Assembly (NCBI RefSeq): GCF_016463975.1
Contig: NZ_JAEMNX010000011.1
Span: forward strand, 103,587 to 167,586
Direction: 5' to 3'
DNA: 64,000 nucleotides
Source: Marinomonas transparens
GTDB lineage: Bacteria; Pseudomonadota; Gammaproteobacteria; Pseudomonadales; Marinomonadaceae
Made by a program: the position numbers and the translations under genes
Shown: one piece after another, positions 63,512-64,000 of the stretch
How positions within the stretch are numbered: the first letter of the stretch is position 1
How the letters are laid out: the number at the start of each line of letters is the position of its first letter
Notes under the pieces: generated by a model
What the model was told of the DNA's origin: nothing
The model's input: the letters and a program-made list of their open reading frames with translations, nothing else
Databases searched by the model: none

Positions 63512-64000
63512 TTAACCCTCCATAAACTGGTGGTTGATGTAAGCATGGAGGTTGCTAATGTGCTGCTCCATCCAGACTGACAAGCCGTGCAGTTCGGTCA
63601 CCTTGTCTCGGTAAAGAGATAAGGTTTCGATGGTTTTACTGACTTCATGAATGGGCAAGACCAACAAGTCTTCGTCGGGCGCCATGGGCTGGGTGGCTTT
63701 ACCCAATGCTTGATACTGGTCTAGGTCGGCTTGCTTGACCTGCGCCTCTATTGGTAAGGGAATGGCGGTCGTTGCTCTCATGGCTTGACCCACCGCCCGT
63801 CGAACAAAGGGCCTGTCTTGAATCGCAATGTAAGCATGTTGTGGGGTATCGCAGTCTCTAAGGTAGTCACCCACTTGTCGGCCTAGCTCGCCCTCTTCTT
63901 CCATCGCCATTTCATAGGCCATATCGAGACTGAGGAAATAGTCCTTGGTTTTCTGCACACTGGCGTTTGCGTCTGACGCGGGCCGCATCAGGTTGTCGAT
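63512..64000 (-). CDS. Unrecognised protein, C-terminal part
   Basis: At least 162 codons remain open to the window edge, so the start lies outside. No family is recognised. The visible part is acidic and mainly helical with no membrane segment or signal. It contains AMEEEGELGRQVGDYLRDCD, AYIAIQDRPFVRRAVGQAM and a C-terminal helix SVWMEQHISNLHAYINHQFMEG. GC content is visibly higher than in the neighbouring polysaccharide genes, which may reflect a different origin. It ends just before a strong terminator. Confidence 0.6.
   Translation of the reverse strand: MDNLMRPASDANASVQKTKDYFLSLDMAYEMAMEEEGELGRQVGDYLRDCDTPQHAYIAIQDRPFVRRAVGQAMRATTAIPLPIEAQVKQADLDQYQALGKATQPMAPDEDLLVLPIHEVSKTIETLSLYRDKVTELHGLSVWMEQHISNLHAYINHQFMEG

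Noticed and set aside
1..64000. CRISPR arrays, tRNA or rRNA genes, prophage genes
   Set aside because: No regular spaced repeats, cloverleaf-like segments, rRNA stretches or phage structural genes were recognised by eye.

Overview
The window reads as the chromosome of a marine gammaproteobacterium, most like the Oceanospirillales/Marinomonas group. This is inferred from the type of housekeeping genes (TatD, CheV, HemH, TtcA, FNR-HemN, PrmB-AroC, GlmS), an AT-leaning composition and dense coding. No search could be run, so the assignment is from memory. No rRNA, tRNA or CRISPR array was seen.

Region 1-32.3 kb is mostly housekeeping. It holds the end of DNA polymerase II, tatD, a degenerate EAL/HDOD signalling protein, cheV, a TauE-type exporter, hemH and small metabolic genes. 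A complete condensin-like mksF-mksE-mksB set lies at 8.8-14.3 kb without the MksG/JetD nuclease next to it. It is followed by bolA, a STAS plus receiver-PP2C partner-switching pair, a RecQ-type helicase with SprT, ttcA, apt, an FNR regulator with hemN behind a probable FNR box, tusA, adhP, sppA, a KfrA-like coiled-coil DNA-binding protein, prmB, aroC, yjjX and yjjG.

Region 32.5-63.1 kb is the notable part: one large exopolysaccharide locus with its own regulation. From about 41.1 kb the order is glycosyltransferase, Wzx flippase, Wzy/ligase, acyltransferase, glycosyltransferase, an extra secreted GH123/DUF4091-like protein, Wzz, two glycosyltransferases and a priming sugar transferase. Then come STAS protein, OmpA-like lipoprotein, SLBB export protein, CpsD-like ATPase, membrane receiver-HPt protein, HATPase-receiver-PP2C protein and an NtrC-type sigma-54 activator. 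This closely follows the Vibrio fischeri syp (symbiosis polysaccharide) locus as I remember it, with the regulatory block moved to the end.

Eight sigma-54 (-24/-12) promoters can be read by eye in front of the transcription units of this locus, including one for glmS. Several have a 15-base TTCKCA-N3-TGCAAW box about 105-155 bases upstream, which matches the syp enhancer consensus I recall for SypG. The model is that the histidine kinase at 34.5-37.1 kb feeds a phosphorelay through the kinase-less receiver-HPt protein to the NtrC-type activator. That activator would turn on polymer synthesis and amino-sugar supply together, while the STAS/PP2C switch adds a second checkpoint.

Two small IS5-type non-autonomous elements (262 and 142 bp) sit between two converging glycosyltransferase genes, and a 50-bp deletion relative of the first lies at 37.2 kb. 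The right end of the window carries a REP-like hairpin, a remnant of a REP-associated-type transposase and an unrecognised gene that runs off the edge.
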